From Hoeflea sp. BAL378 (GTDB lineage Bacteria > Pseudomonadota > Alphaproteobacteria > Rhizobiales > Rhizobiaceae), in the NCBI RefSeq assembly GCF_000759435.1, contig NZ_JRJG01000038.1, positions 124,001 through 188,000 on the forward strand: a stretch of 64,000 bases of DNA. Reading direction: 5' to 3'. Under the pieces are notes generated by a model that worked only from the letters and a program-made list of their open reading frames with translations, had not been told where the DNA came from and did no database searches. A program made the translations under genes and the position numbers. Shown here in pieces: positions 35,426 through 44,518 of the stretch (positions are counted from its first letter, which is position 1; each line of letters opens with the position of its first letter).

Positions 35426-36750
35426 CGCCAGGCACCTCAAGCCGGAACAAGCTCGTCTTCGGCGCCATCGCGGATGACCTGACCGGCGGCATCGAACTGG
35501 CCTCGATGCTGATCGCGCGCGGCGTGCCCACGTCGCTGTCGATCGGCTCCGGCGAACCGGCCCGATACGGCGCCGCGCATGTCTTTGCGCTGAAATCCCG
35601 CGTCGCCCCCGTCGCGGAGGCGGTCGGGTCAACGTCGGAGGCGCTGGAGCGTCTCGTCGGACGGGGCGCCCGGCAGGTGTTCCTCAAATACTGCGCCACC
35701 TTCGATTCCACGCCCGAAGGCAATATCGGCCCGTGCGCCGAAGCGATCCTCGACCGGCTCGGCGCGCGCCAGGCGCTGTTCGTGCCCGCCCTCTGCGAGA
35801 CGCGGCGCACCGTCTATCAGGGCCACATGTTCGGCGCGGCGCAACTGCTGGCGGAATCGCCGAAACGGCTGGATCCCCTGACGCCGATGACGGACTCCAA
35901 CCTCGTGCGCGTTCTTCAGGCCCAGAGCCGGAGACCTGCCGGCCTGATCGACTACACCGTGGTCGACCGGGGCCCCGAGGCGGTGCGGAGCTACCTCGAG
36001 ACGGCAGCCGAAACCGCCTTCTTCCTCTGCGACACGCTCTATGAGCGCCATCTCGCCACGCTCGCGGCCGCCGCTGTGGATGCGCCGCTCCTGACCGGCA
36101 ATTCCTCCGTCGCCGCCCATCTGCCGCCGCTCTGGTTCGAGAGCGGCCTGCTGCCGTCGCCGGCCCGCGTTCATCTCGACGGCGTCGATGGTCCCGGCGC
36201 CGTTCTGGTCGGGAGCCTTGCGGATCAGACGGCCGCGCAGCTCGATCGCTTCGCTCGCTCCCACAGCGTCTTTTCGATCGATGTCGAACAGGCCTATGCC
36301 GGCCACGATATCGTCTCGGAAGCCACGCAGTTCGCCGAAAAAGCGATTGCCGAGGGCCACCATTTCGCGATCAGCACCGCCCTGCCGCAAGCGCGCGTCG
36401 ATGAGCTCCAGGCTCGCCATGGCCGGCTCGAAATCGCCTCGAAGGTGGAAGCGATCCTGTCGGACATCGCGCGGGCGATCGTGGTCGATCTTGGCGTCCG
36501 GCGGCTCGTGGTGGCGGGCGGAGAAACCTCCGGATCCGTCGTCCGGGCGCTCGGCATCACCGATCTCGATGTCGGGCCGTATCGCGAGCCCGGCTTTTCC
36601 CGATCCGTCGCCGCCCGGCCTTATCCCATGGCGCTGATGCTGAAGTCCGGAAAGCTCGGCGGCCCCGATATATTCGCCTCGGCGCTGGACGACATGCGCC
36701 GCCCGATCTCCGAAGCCCCCTGTCTCGACCAATGGCCTCCGAAAGGCTGA
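35422..36750 (+). CDS. otnK: Four-carbon acid sugar kinase, 3-oxo-tetronate kinase-like
   Basis: This 442-residue kinase belongs to the DUF1537/OtnK family. The N-terminal sugar-binding part opens with [18 protein letters not shown] and continues with [16 protein letters not shown]; the C-terminal nucleotide part contains [20 protein letters not shown]. OtnK enzymes phosphorylate 3-oxo-tetronate at O4. ATG 35422 overlaps the ATPase stop as ATGA. The next gene is a class II aldolase, the expected partner that decarboxylates the product to a triose phosphate. The pairing, seen in known tetronate pathways, strengthens the call. Confidence 0.87.
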   Translation: MTPGTSSRNKLVFGAIADDLTGGIELASMLIARGVPTSLSIGSGEPARYGAAHVFALKSRVAPVAEAVGSTSEALERLVGRGARQVFLKYCATFDSTPEGNIGPCAEAILDRLGARQALFVPALCETRRTVYQGHMFGAAQLLAESPKRLDPLTPMTDSNLVRVLQAQSRRPAGLIDYTVVDRGPEAVRSYLETAAETAFFLCDTLYERHLATLAAAAVDAPLLTGNSSVAAHLPPLWFESGLLPSPARVHLDGVDGPGAVLVGSLADQTAAQLDRFARSHSVFSIDVEQAYAGHDIVSEATQFAEKAIAEGHHFAISTALPQARVDELQARHGRLEIASKVEAILSDIARAIVVDLGVRRLVVAGGETSGSVVRALGITDLDVGPYREPGFSRSVAARPYPMALMLKSGKLGGPDIFASALDDMRRPISEAPCLDQWPPKG

Positions 36751-36754
36751 TCCC

Positions 36755-37411
36755 ATGAGCATATCCTCCCAAGACCCCCGCCAATCGCTGATCGACGCGT
36801 CGATCGACGCCGAGATGCAGCGCATCAACATCGGCACGACCGGCAACATGAGTCTGCGCAGCGGCGGCGGCATGCTCATTACCCCAAGCGGCATTCCGCC
36901 CCGGGACCTCGCCACCGAGGCCATCGTCAGCATGGATCTCGAAGGTGGCTGGTTGGGCGACTTCAAGCCGTCGAGCGAATGGGCCCTTCATTCCGCCATC
37001 TACAAGGCGCGCCCGGAAGTCCGGGCGGTCGTCCATGCCCATTCGGATCATTGCGTGGCCCTGTCCTGCGCGCGCCTGGATCTGCCTGCCTTCCATTACA
37101 TGATCGCGGGCTTCGGCGGCGACACCGTGCGGTGCTCGCGCTATGCCACCTTCGGCTCGCCGGAACTGGCGGAAGCCACGGTCGAGGCGCTCGAAGACCG
37201 CACCGCTTGCCTGCTCGCCAATCACGGCATGGTCACGGTGGGCTCCACGCTGGCGGAGGCCTATGGCCGTGCGCTGAAACTCGAAACGCTGGCGCGACAA
37301 TACATGCTCTGCAAGGCCTTCGCCGAGCCGGTGCTGTTGACCGATCAGGAGCTGGTCGAGGTCAAGCAACGCTACAAGACCTATGGCCGGCAAGACGCGC
37401 AGACCGCGTGA
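36755..37411 (+). CDS. otnC: Class II aldolase/adducin family, OtnC-like decarboxylase
   Basis: This 218-residue zinc-type class II aldolase shows the substrate loop GTTGNMSLR, the SSEWALHSAIYKARPEVRAVVH stretch split over the metal site (HAHSDH supplies His ligands), and the third His in ANHGMVTVG. OtnC relatives convert 3-oxo-tetronate 4-phosphate to dihydroxyacetone phosphate and CO2. It begins four bases after the kinase stop. Fuculose-phosphate-aldolase-type activity is the alternative, less likely beside an OtnK homologue. Confidence 0.87.
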   Translation: MSISSQDPRQSLIDASIDAEMQRINIGTTGNMSLRSGGGMLITPSGIPPRDLATEAIVSMDLEGGWLGDFKPSSEWALHSAIYKARPEVRAVVHAHSDHCVALSCARLDLPAFHYMIAGFGGDTVRCSRYATFGSPELAEATVEALEDRTACLLANHGMVTVGSTLAEAYGRALKLETLARQYMLCKAFAEPVLLTDQELVEVKQRYKTYGRQDAQTA

Positions 37412-37424
37412 AAGGAAGAGGCAG

Positions 37425-38660
37425 ATGACTCAGACGCTCATCAACAGCCGCGACATGGCGCTCCGCGAACGGGCCAGCAAGGTGGTGCCCAACGGTGTCT
37501 GGGGACACATGGCGACGCGCGCGATCGGACCCGGCTACCCGCAGTTCTTCGCGAAATCCGAGGGATGCCGCGTCTGGGATGTCGACGGCAACGAATATAT
37601 CGACTTCATGTGCGCCTGGGGCCCCAACATCCTGGGCTACAAGCAACCGGATGTGGACAGGGCGGCAATCGAACAGATCGGCATCGGCGACATCGGCAAT
37701 GGTCCGTCCGAACGGATGGTCGAGCTGGCGGAGACGCTGGTCGACACGATCGAATACGCCGACTGGGCGCTTTTCCAGAAGAACGGGACCGACGCGACCA
37801 CCACCTGTGTCACCGTCGCGCGGGCCGCGACGGGCAAGCGCAAGATCCTCATTGCGCGCGGCGCCTATCATGGCGCGGTTCCGTGGTGCTCGCCCTCGCT
37901 CATCGGCGTGACGGCGGAGGATCGCACCCATCTCGTCCTGTTCGACTACAACGACATTGCGAGCCTGGACGAGGCCGTGGCCCAGGCCGGCGACGACATG
38001 GCCGCGATCATGATGACGGCCTATCGTCACGATGTGAACCGCGACCAGGAAATGCCGGACGAAGCCTTTCTCAGGCATGCCCGCGCGGTCTGCGACCGGA
38101 CCGGGGCAGCCCTGATCCTCGACGATGTCCGCGCCGGATTCAGGCTCGACCTGCGCGGGAGCTGGGCACGCCACGGCGTCAAGCCGGACCTCGGCGCCTA
38201 TTCGAAATCCATCGCCAACGGCTGGCCGCTGGCGGCGGTGGCCGGCAGCCGGAGCATGATGGAAGGGGCCTCCAAGATCTTCGTGACCGGCTCCTTCTGG
38301 TACGGATCGGCCGCGATGGCGGCGTCGCTGAAAACCATCGAGATCCTGCGTACGACGGACGCGCTTGCCCATATAGAAGCCATGGGCCAACGGTTTCGTG
38401 ACGGCCTCGCAGAGATTGCCGCGCGCCATGGCTATGAGCTCAGCCAGACCGGACCTGTGCAGATGCCGATGGTTCGCTTCGTCGGCGATCAGGATCTCGC
38501 GATCGCCAACAGCTTCTGCTCGGCGGCCCTGCGCCATGGCATCTACATGCATCCGCGACACAACATGTTCCTGTGCGCCGCCCACCAGCCCGCGGATATC
38601 GATCATGCGCTCGAGGCGGCGGACGCGGCGATGAAGGAGACGGCGCGGACAGCCCGTTAG
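37425..38660 (+). CDS. Class III aminotransferase, glutamate-1-semialdehyde aminomutase-like
   Basis: This 411-residue PLP enzyme resembles GSA aminomutases and beta-amino-acid transaminases. It shows NGTDATTTCVTVARAATG near residue 120, the DDVRAGFR segment with the PLP-nitrogen aspartate and the Schiff-base lysine in AYSKSIANG near residue 264. ATG 37425 has AAGGAAGAGG ahead. It is the last gene of the importer/kinase/aldolase run and precedes a terminator-like hairpin. The inference is that it removes an amino group from the imported compound to give the kinase substrate. Haem-pathway function is unlikely in this setting. Confidence 0.87.
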   Translation: MTQTLINSRDMALRERASKVVPNGVWGHMATRAIGPGYPQFFAKSEGCRVWDVDGNEYIDFMCAWGPNILGYKQPDVDRAAIEQIGIGDIGNGPSERMVELAETLVDTIEYADWALFQKNGTDATTTCVTVARAATGKRKILIARGAYHGAVPWCSPSLIGVTAEDRTHLVLFDYNDIASLDEAVAQAGDDMAAIMMTAYRHDVNRDQEMPDEAFLRHARAVCDRTGAALILDDVRAGFRLDLRGSWARHGVKPDLGAYSKSIANGWPLAAVAGSRSMMEGASKIFVTGSFWYGSAAMAASLKTIEILRTTDALAHIEAMGQRFRDGLAEIAARHGYELSQTGPVQMPMVRFVGDQDLAIANSFCSAALRHGIYMHPRHNMFLCAAHQPADIDHALEAADAAMKETARTAR

Positions 38661-38682
38661 CAACGAACGCGAAAGACATACC

Positions 38683-38707
38683 GAGGGCGCGCAACGGCCG
38701 CGCCCTC
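38683..38707 (+). terminator. Terminator-like hairpin closing the tetronate operon
   Basis: GAGGGCGCG and CGCGCCCTC form a perfect 9-bp stem with a 7-base loop, 22 bases after the aminotransferase stop and before the second GlxA-like gene. No T tract follows. Confidence 0.5.
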
Positions 38708-38784
38708 AGTTCGCGGCCTGGCGACGGCGAAGGGATCAAACGGGCCGGCTCAACCTCGGCCGATCACGCACAACGGACCATGTC

Positions 38785-39795
38785 ATGCAGTCACACGAGC
38801 GAGCGCACCTGGACATGCAACGCACATTCTCGATCGCGCTGGTGTGTGTCGAACCCGCGCTGCATGCCACGTTGCTTTCCATCGAGCCGTTTCGCGCGGC
38901 AAACAGGCTGAGCCAATCGCCCCTTTTCCGGATCGACTTCCTGTCGGAGGACAATGACCGGTCCGCGTCCCTGGACAAGGTCCTGCCCTGCACCGCCTCG
39001 CTCGACGACGGCAGGGCCTATGATCTGGTGCTGCTGCATTCTTCCTACGAATTCAGCGGCCACAGGAAGAGCGCGCTCTTTCGCTGGCTGCGCCGACAGG
39101 CAGCTTCCCGGGCGCAGATCTGCGCCTTCGACGCGGCGCCCCTGCTCCTGGCGGAGGCCGGTCTCCTGAAAGGCTACCGGGCCACAAGCCACTGGAGCAC
39201 GATCCCGTCCTTCCGGGAGCGCCACCCCGATACCGATGTCGTCGAGCAGCTCTTTGTCGTGGATCGCGACCGGTCGACCTGCGCCGGGCAACTGGCGAGC
39301 CTGGATCTGTCGCTCGATCTGCTCGAGCGCTTTTGTGGCAGGGCCATGAAAGAGCTTGTCACCAACGAAATCGTCTATCCCGCCGCGAGAAGCGGGGCCA
39401 GCGTCCAGCGTCAGATCGTCAACGGCCCGATTTGGCAGACCAATCCCGTCCTCGCCCGCGCGCAGAAACTGATGCAGGAGATGATCGAGGAACCGCTCTC
39501 GATCGAGGAGCTCGCCGGCCATTGCGGAATTTCCGCCAGAGAACTGCAATATCTCTTCCGGAAATACCTCAAGGCCAGTCCGAAGAGCCACTACCTGACA
39601 TTCCGGCTTCAGCGCGCCAAGGAACTTCTGCTCTACAGCGGCCTGAGCGTCGGCGAGACCGGGCTCGCCTGCGGCTTCTCCTCGCCGGGATCCTATTTCA
39701 GAGCCTTCCGCGCAAGATACAAGACGAGCCCGGCAAGCTACCGAAAGGCGTTTCGGGAGAATGGCGACCGTCCGGACGGGCGTCGGCTGTACTGA
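38785..39795 (+). CDS. GlxA-like AraC family regulator, copy 2
   Basis: This 336-residue paralogue of the regulator at 28375 shares the N-terminal SIEPFRAANR segment, the WLRRQA and LLLAEAGLL stretches and the C-terminal ELQYLFRKYLKASPKS helix-turn-helix. The amidotransferase-like domain again has no evident catalytic site, so ligand sensing is likely. ATG 38785 or the in-frame ATG at 38818 could be the start. Together the two copies bracket the importer, kinase, aldolase and aminotransferase genes. It converges with the P450 gene. Confidence 0.9.
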   Translation: MQSHERAHLDMQRTFSIALVCVEPALHATLLSIEPFRAANRLSQSPLFRIDFLSEDNDRSASLDKVLPCTASLDDGRAYDLVLLHSSYEFSGHRKSALFRWLRRQAASRAQICAFDAAPLLLAEAGLLKGYRATSHWSTIPSFRERHPDTDVVEQLFVVDRDRSTCAGQLASLDLSLDLLERFCGRAMKELVTNEIVYPAARSGASVQRQIVNGPIWQTNPVLARAQKLMQEMIEEPLSIEELAGHCGISARELQYLFRKYLKASPKSHYLTFRLQRAKELLLYSGLSVGETGLACGFSSPGSYFRAFRARYKTSPASYRKAFRENGDRPDGRRLY

Positions 39796-39816
39796 GGCCT
39801 CGCGCGGCGGGCAGGG

Positions 39817-41100
39817 TCAATCGCCCCTTTCCGCGCGGCTGATGCTGGCCGGGAACACGCTGAGCTGGTTCATAAAATGGTCGGGGATCCATTCCGCCGG
39901 CTTCCCGGCCTTGCCAATCTCCACCTCCTGCGCAAAGAATTCCTCCAGCATCACCCGCGTCAGCATCACGCCGGCGTGGCGACCGGGGCAGATATGGACT
40001 CCCGAGCCGAAGGTCGTAAGCCCCGGCTGGGGCCGGCCGATGTCGAAACGTTCGGGCTCGGGAAACGCCGAGGGGTCGTGATTGCCCGCCGCCCACATCA
40101 TCATGATCTTGTTCCCGGCCGGCAGGACCAGGCCATCGAAATGGAAATCCCGCAGCGCATAACGGTTGAGGGCCAGAACGGGCGGCTCCAGCCGAAGCGC
40201 CTCCGTGATCGCCCGGGGCAGGGTGTCGGGCGCCCGGCGCACCGCGGCAAGCGCCTCCGGAGTGTCGAGCAGAACGTAAAGCGTATTGGCTGCCGCCAGC
40301 GCCGCCGTGTGAAAGCCGTCGACCAGATTGCCGGCAAGAACCGCTCCGACCGATTTGGGAACCAGTCCCACCTCATAGGGGTCGTCGGGGATATCGATCT
40401 CCTTCAATCTTGCCGCGATTTCCAGCATTGCCGGATCGCTCCTTTCCAGCCCCCGGATCGAGGCGAGGTGAAGCAGGCGGGCATATTCGGCGAAGGCCTT
40501 GTCGAGGACCTGCAGGTCTTCCTGGCTGCGATTGGTGCGGAAAAGCCTCGTCATGTCCTGGGCACAGCGGCCGATGACCACGGCCTCTTCGTCAGTCAGG
40601 TAAAGCAGCCTGCTCCAGAAGCCGACCACGACAGCCTCGGCGACCGTCTCGACCAGATCGACGGTTTCGCCATCCCGTATACGGCCGATCACGGTGCGTG
40701 CGACGTCGCGCGCCAGCTCCGCCATCTGGCCGACCTGCTTTGGCCCGAGCCAGTTCAGGATCATGCGGCGCGCCGGACCGTGGAGCGGCGGATTGAAGGT
40801 GAAGATCTGGCTGGAAATCACCTCGCCGATCTCCCAACCAGGCGGCCGCTCCGGGCTTGCGCCCTGCTTGAAGCGAGCGGGATACATCCTGCCGATCGGC
40901 TGGTTGCCGATTTCCGGCGCCGTGCCGAACCGGATCAGATCAGCGTTGCGAAAGACGACGAGATTGTTCTCGGCCGTGCGAAGAAAGCGCGGCTCCGGCG
41001 CCGCGAAGACCTTCCGGCAGAAGACGCGAAAATTGTCCCGGCCGCCGGTGAAGCCGTAGTCGGACAAGGCGGGCAGGGATTTGATGTCGAGTTCGGTCAT
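39817..41100 (-). CDS. Cytochrome P450
   Basis: This 427-residue soluble bacterial P450 has the K-helix EALR (ExxR) motif and the haem-binding loop FGSGVHICPGRHAG with the thiolate Cys371. The I-helix reads GNLVDGFHTAA, so a His stands where the acid of the usual acid-Thr pair is found, which may alter proton delivery. It follows a ferredoxin and a reductase gene in the same direction, giving a complete class I system for hydroxylating an unknown substrate with O2 and NAD(P)H. The translation start is supported by a GGGTGA-type site. Confidence 0.92.
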   Translation of the reverse strand: MTELDIKSLPALSDYGFTGGRDNFRVFCRKVFAAPEPRFLRTAENNLVVFRNADLIRFGTAPEIGNQPIGRMYPARFKQGASPERPPGWEIGEVISSQIFTFNPPLHGPARRMILNWLGPKQVGQMAELARDVARTVIGRIRDGETVDLVETVAEAVVVGFWSRLLYLTDEEAVVIGRCAQDMTRLFRTNRSQEDLQVLDKAFAEYARLLHLASIRGLERSDPAMLEIAARLKEIDIPDDPYEVGLVPKSVGAVLAGNLVDGFHTAALAAANTLYVLLDTPEALAAVRRAPDTLPRAITEALRLEPPVLALNRYALRDFHFDGLVLPAGNKIMMMWAAGNHDPSAFPEPERFDIGRPQPGLTTFGSGVHICPGRHAGVMLTRVMLEEFFAQEVEIGKAGKPAEWIPDHFMNQLSVFPASISRAERGD

Positions 41101-41128
41101 TGCGTGTCACCCGTGCTTGAGGTCTGGA

Positions 41129-41449
41129 TTACTCTTCCGGCGCTATTCTCACCCTCAGCAGCTCGGCGCCGTCGCCGACGGTCACCTGGCAGGCGAGGCG
41201 TGAAAGCGGTGTCTGATGGACCAGAGTATCGAGCATTTCGCGTTCCTCCAGGCCGGGTTCCGGCAGTCTGGCGGCTGTCTCGACATAGACGTGGCAGGTG
41301 GCGCAGGAGCAATTGCCGCCGCACAGCGCCGCGATCTCGTCGACGCCTGCGTCCCGGAGAATGGACAGAAGCGAACCTGCGGCATAGGCGTCGATTTGCC
41401 AGGTGCTCCCGTCGCGCCCGGTCACGTGGAGTCTCGGTGTATCTGTCAT
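41129..41449 (-). CDS. 2Fe-2S ferredoxin, adrenodoxin/putidaredoxin type
   Basis: This 106-residue ferredoxin carries the cluster ligands in CGGNCSCATCHVYV plus a fourth Cys in RLACQVTV, the C-x5-C-x2-C...C pattern of P450 redox partners. It would shuttle one electron at a time from the reductase encoded upstream to the P450 encoded 28 bases downstream. Its ATG overlaps the reductase stop as ATGA. Confidence 0.93.
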   Translation of the reverse strand: MTDTPRLHVTGRDGSTWQIDAYAAGSLLSILRDAGVDEIAALCGGNCSCATCHVYVETAARLPEPGLEEREMLDTLVHQTPLSRLACQVTVGDGAELLRVRIAPEE

Positions 41450-42705
41450 GGGCGGGAGGTCCTCACGTTGTCGTCCGGTATCAGGGTCTTGAGGGGGATC
41501 GCGGGATCCCCGATCTGTTCGGCATCGAGCCTGCGCCTCGAAGCGATCAGTTTCTTGCCCGCCATGAAGTCGCCGGCATGATTGATCGTTTCGATGCAGA
41601 TCAGCCTGTCATCTTTCAGGTGCAGCACCGAGAAGCCACGGTGTCCGGCCGTCCCGCGCAGGATTTGCCGATCGGCATCGATGGCGAGCCCCGCGCTCTT
41701 GAACTTCATCTCGGCCTGATCGGACCAGAACCAGGGAACCTCGTCCTCGGGTTTCGCCTGCGCCAGAATGGCCGCGGCCGCAGATTTCGCCTGCTCGATC
41801 GCGTTCGCCACGCTCTCCAGCCGATGCAGCCGGTTGTCGTTGAAAGGTAGGGGCCGCCGGCTGACGTCGCCGATCGCGAAGATGCATGGGTCGTTCGTGC
41901 GCCCGTCAGCATCGACGACAATCCCGCCGTCACATTTCAGCCCGGCGTTCTGCGCCAGTTCGTCGTTCGGGACCCCGCCCACGCAGATCAGCACCGCCGT
42001 GCAGGGAAACAGGCGGTCGTCCTTGAGACGGATCGCTGCCACTCTGCCATTGGCGGTCTCGAGGCCGCCGATCTCCGCCTCGGTCATGAACGAGACACCC
42101 CGCCGCTGGTGATAGGCCTCGAGAAATTCCGAAATGGGAGCACTCGCGACCCGCGACAGAAGCCTCTTCTCCCGCTCGAAGACGACCACGTCCGCCCCGA
42201 GTTCGACAGCGGCGGCTGCAACTTCCAGCCCCAGATAGCCGCCGCCGATCAACGCGATCCGGGCGTTGGGACGGAGGGACAGGCGCAGCCTCTCTGCATC
42301 CTCCAGGGTCCGAAGGTAATGGACGCCCTCCAGATCGTCATCCATTCCGGCGAAACGGCGGGGCCTCGATCCCGTGGACAGGATGAGAATGTCGTAGCGT
42401 TCCACCGTTCCGTCGCCGAGCCTCACTGCCTTTGCGTCGCGATCGATCCGATCGACAGTGACGCCGGGACGAAAATCGATTCTCTGATCGGCAGCGAAGG
42501 ACTGCGATTTCAGCCTGAGGCTCTCGAAGTCGATCTCGCCCTTCAGGAATGCCTTGGACAGGGGCGGGCGCTGATAGGGAGAAGCGGGTTCGGCGCCGAT
42601 CAGCAGGATCTCTCCCTGGTATCCGCCCGATCGCAGAAGGGCTGCGGCGTTCAGGCCCGCCAAGCCGGCGCCGACGATAACAATCTTGTTCACGGGTGAG
42701 ATCAT
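41446..42705 (-). CDS. FAD-dependent ferredoxin reductase
   Basis: This 419-residue reductase has an FAD motif GAGLAGLNAAALL at about residue 12, an NAD(P) motif IGGGYLGLEVAAAAVELG at about residue 155 and a C-terminal reductase domain with the IFAIGDVSRRP segment. It resembles putidaredoxin reductase. ATG 42705 gives the expected N-terminus; longer in-frame reading upstream is low-complexity. No clear ribosome site is visible. It is the first gene of the reductase-ferredoxin-P450 operon. Confidence 0.9.
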   Translation of the reverse strand: MISPVNKIVIVGAGLAGLNAAALLRSGGYQGEILLIGAEPASPYQRPPLSKAFLKGEIDFESLRLKSQSFAADQRIDFRPGVTVDRIDRDAKAVRLGDGTVERYDILILSTGSRPRRFAGMDDDLEGVHYLRTLEDAERLRLSLRPNARIALIGGGYLGLEVAAAAVELGADVVVFEREKRLLSRVASAPISEFLEAYHQRRGVSFMTEAEIGGLETANGRVAAIRLKDDRLFPCTAVLICVGGVPNDELAQNAGLKCDGGIVVDADGRTNDPCIFAIGDVSRRPLPFNDNRLHRLESVANAIEQAKSAAAAILAQAKPEDEVPWFWSDQAEMKFKSAGLAIDADRQILRGTAGHRGFSVLHLKDDRLICIETINHAGDFMAGKKLIASRRRLDAEQIGDPAIPLKTLIPDDNVRTSRP

Positions 42706-43084
42706 GGGGGCTGAGCTTAATCCGGTACCGTTGCAGAACTGGGCTGTCTTGGCGAACATAGCGTTCAATGCCGAAGGTAAGCTCGCAGAATCCGCTAAGC
42801 TCTGTTCATTACACGACAGATTGCCGGAGCGCTGCTGGGGGCGGACCCGCTGCTGATAAACCGGGAAGGCAAGCGGCCTCCTTCGCACGCCAGGTATGTC
42901 AGCTATCGGCGGATGCGGCAGGGTCAGCGGTGCACTATCGGCGACGCCGGAGTGAGCTTCCCCGACGCTGAGGCTTCTGCGGGCTGGTATTCGAGAGCGC
43001 CAAGCGGGACGTGGCGAATGCGACGGCGATCGAAGCCGCGACGGCACTGTCTGGGAATCGCCGTCGACGTGACATGCGTATTAC
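42706..43084. other. Gap without recognisable gene
   Basis: The stretch between the ferredoxin-reductase start and the hairpin after the pseudoazurin gene shows only short reading frames without a family motif or ribosome site. It must contain the promoter of the P450 operon. No Fnr-type box or long inverted repeat was found in it. Confidence 0.5.
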
Positions 43085-43114
43085 GGCCGGGGAGCGCCGC
43101 CACGCTCCCCGGCC
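43085..43114 (-). terminator. Hairpin after the pseudoazurin gene
   Basis: GGCCGGGGAGCG and CGCTCCCCGGCC form a perfect 12-bp stem with the loop CCGCCA, 39 bases past the pseudoazurin stop on the minus strand. It is very stable by composition but lacks a T tract. Termination is likely. Confidence 0.6.
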
Positions 43115-43153
43115 GCCGGGTGGCCCTCCCCTGGGTGAGGCGGCCTCCTCGTC

Positions 43154-43597
43154 TCAGTTCGCCGCCAGCGCCTGGCCGAAGAGCTCGGCAAAGACAGCCT
43201 TGGCCTTCCCCGACTGCTTCACGGCCTTGGCTTCCTCCGCGTTGGCAGGGTTGCCGACGCGGATCAGGGCGACCATGCCCATGGCGTAATGCGGGCTGCA
43301 CTTCACCCCGTAGACGCCTTCCGCATCGAGCGTGATGGTCAATTCCTTGTTGTACTTGCCCTTGAAGGGCTCTGCGCCTTCGGGCAGCATGCCGGCGATG
43401 GTCTCGACATTGTGGCCCTTGTCGGTAGGGACGAAGCGGATCGTGTCGCCGGGTGCCGCGATGACCAGGTCGGGCTCGAACACCATCGCGCCCTTGGCCC
43501 CCTTGTTGAGCATGTGGACTTCGATTTCCGCTGCATGAGCCACGCCGGTGACGAAGACTGCGGCGCCGAGGGCGAGCGCTGTGAGAGTGTTACCCAT
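43154..43597 (-). CDS. Pseudoazurin
   Basis: This 147-residue precursor is a type 1 blue copper protein of the periplasm. A signal peptide ends in VAHA before AEIEVHML. The four copper ligands are visible as His62 (KGHNVE), Cys100 and His103 ([10 protein letters not shown]) and Met108, in the spacing of pseudoazurin. It carries electrons to nitrite or nitrous-oxide reductase. AAGGACAG stands before the ATG. It is divergent from a Crp/Fnr regulator with a TTG-N8-CAA box between, and lies close to the nos cluster, for which it is the likely donor. Confidence 0.95.
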   Translation of the reverse strand: MGNTLTALALGAAVFVTGVAHAAEIEVHMLNKGAKGAMVFEPDLVIAAPGDTIRFVPTDKGHNVETIAGMLPEGAEPFKGKYNKELTITLDAEGVYGVKCSPHYAMGMVALIRVGNPANAEEAKAVKQSGKAKAVFAELFGQALAAN

Positions 43598-43671
43598 TTT
43601 TCTGTCCTTTTCCTGTCCGCGGCAGTGGAGTGCCGTTGACCCATTGATAGCCCGCGATGCGGCAAGGCCGT

Positions 43672-43685
43672 TTGCGCAAGCACAA
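43672..43685. promoter_or_regulatory. Fnr/Nnr-type box 1
   Basis: TTGCGCAAGCACAA fits the TTG-N8-CAA pattern of the Fnr/Dnr/NnrR family. It lies 74 bases before the pseudoazurin start and 37 before the regulator start, in their shared divergent promoter. Confidence 0.6.
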
Positions 43686-43722
43686 ACAAAAGGGTAGAAA
43701 CGCGGGCAGTTTCGATCTCCGG

Positions 43723-44433
43723 ATGACGCCCCGCATGCCGCTCGACAAGTCGCTCATAGTGGATTTGCCCGCCTTCGCCGGACTGAGCGGCGAAGATGCG
43801 GATGCCGTGCTTGCGCCGGCGCGCTCTTCCCGCTTCGCCAAGAACACGGAAGTCTTCTCGCAGGACGAGGAGGCGCGGCAATTCTTCCTGTTGCTCTCGG
43901 GCTATATCAGGGTGGTGCGCACCACGCCGGAGGGCGAGCAGATGATCGCCCGCTACATCAACGAGGGCGAACTGTTCGGCATCGCGGTCGCGATGGGGCG
44001 GACCACCTATCCCGCCAGCGCGATTGCGGCGGTCGACTGCGTCGTGCTGGCCTGGCCGAACGGCGCCTGGCAGGATCTTCAGTCGCGTGTCCCCGGCTTC
44101 GGCGCCAACGCCTACCAGACGATCGGGGAGCGGCTTCAGGAGACCCAGTCCCGGGTGATGGACATGTCGACGCGCCAGGTCGAGCAGCGGATTGCCGGCG
44201 CGGTCCTGCGCCTCGTTCAGCAGTCCGGCCGCGAGACCGAAGAAGGCATCGAGATCGATTTCCCGATTTCGCGGCAGGACATCGCCGAGATGACGGGGAG
44301 CACGCTGCATACCGTCAGCAGGTTGATGAGCGCCTGGGAGGAGGAAGGCATCGTCCGCAGCGGCCGCCAGAAGGTGACGGTCACCGATCCCCATGCCCTC
44401 ATGCTGGTTGCGGAGAACCGCAAGGGCAAATAG
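43723..44433 (+). CDS. Crp/Fnr family regulator, Dnr/NnrR-like
   Basis: This 236-residue regulator has an N-terminal cyclic-nucleotide-type beta barrel (about 15-130), a dimerisation helix and a C-terminal Crp helix-turn-helix with [24 protein letters not shown]. It lacks the N-terminal cysteine cluster of Fnr, as NO-responsive Dnr/NnrR proteins do. ATG 43723 follows a weak site; the reading frame is open further upstream. A TTG-N8-CAA box lies ahead of it, and similar boxes precede three other genes up to nosR, so it probably controls them and itself. Confidence 0.88.
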   Translation: MTPRMPLDKSLIVDLPAFAGLSGEDADAVLAPARSSRFAKNTEVFSQDEEARQFFLLLSGYIRVVRTTPEGEQMIARYINEGELFGIAVAMGRTTYPASAIAAVDCVVLAWPNGAWQDLQSRVPGFGANAYQTIGERLQETQSRVMDMSTRQVEQRIAGAVLRLVQQSGRETEEGIEIDFPISRQDIAEMTGSTLHTVSRLMSAWEEEGIVRSGRQKVTVTDPHALMLVAENRKGK

Positions 44434-44518
44434 GGCGCCGCACGGCTTGCCCCGGAGTGGAGCGGCGCTCGGGGCGCGAGGGATGGAGGTCGCGGGTTCA
44501 GCAGAGGGCCATGGCCGG

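Noticed and set aside
34106-35632. 508-codon open frame antisense to the DppD/DppF ATPase genes
   Set aside because: It spans two ATPase genes with intact Walker motifs and gives only Arg-rich sequence.
44436-44480. GC-rich repeat after the Crp/Fnr gene as terminator
   Set aside because: The seven-base arms are 20 bases apart and compete with other pairings; not convincing.
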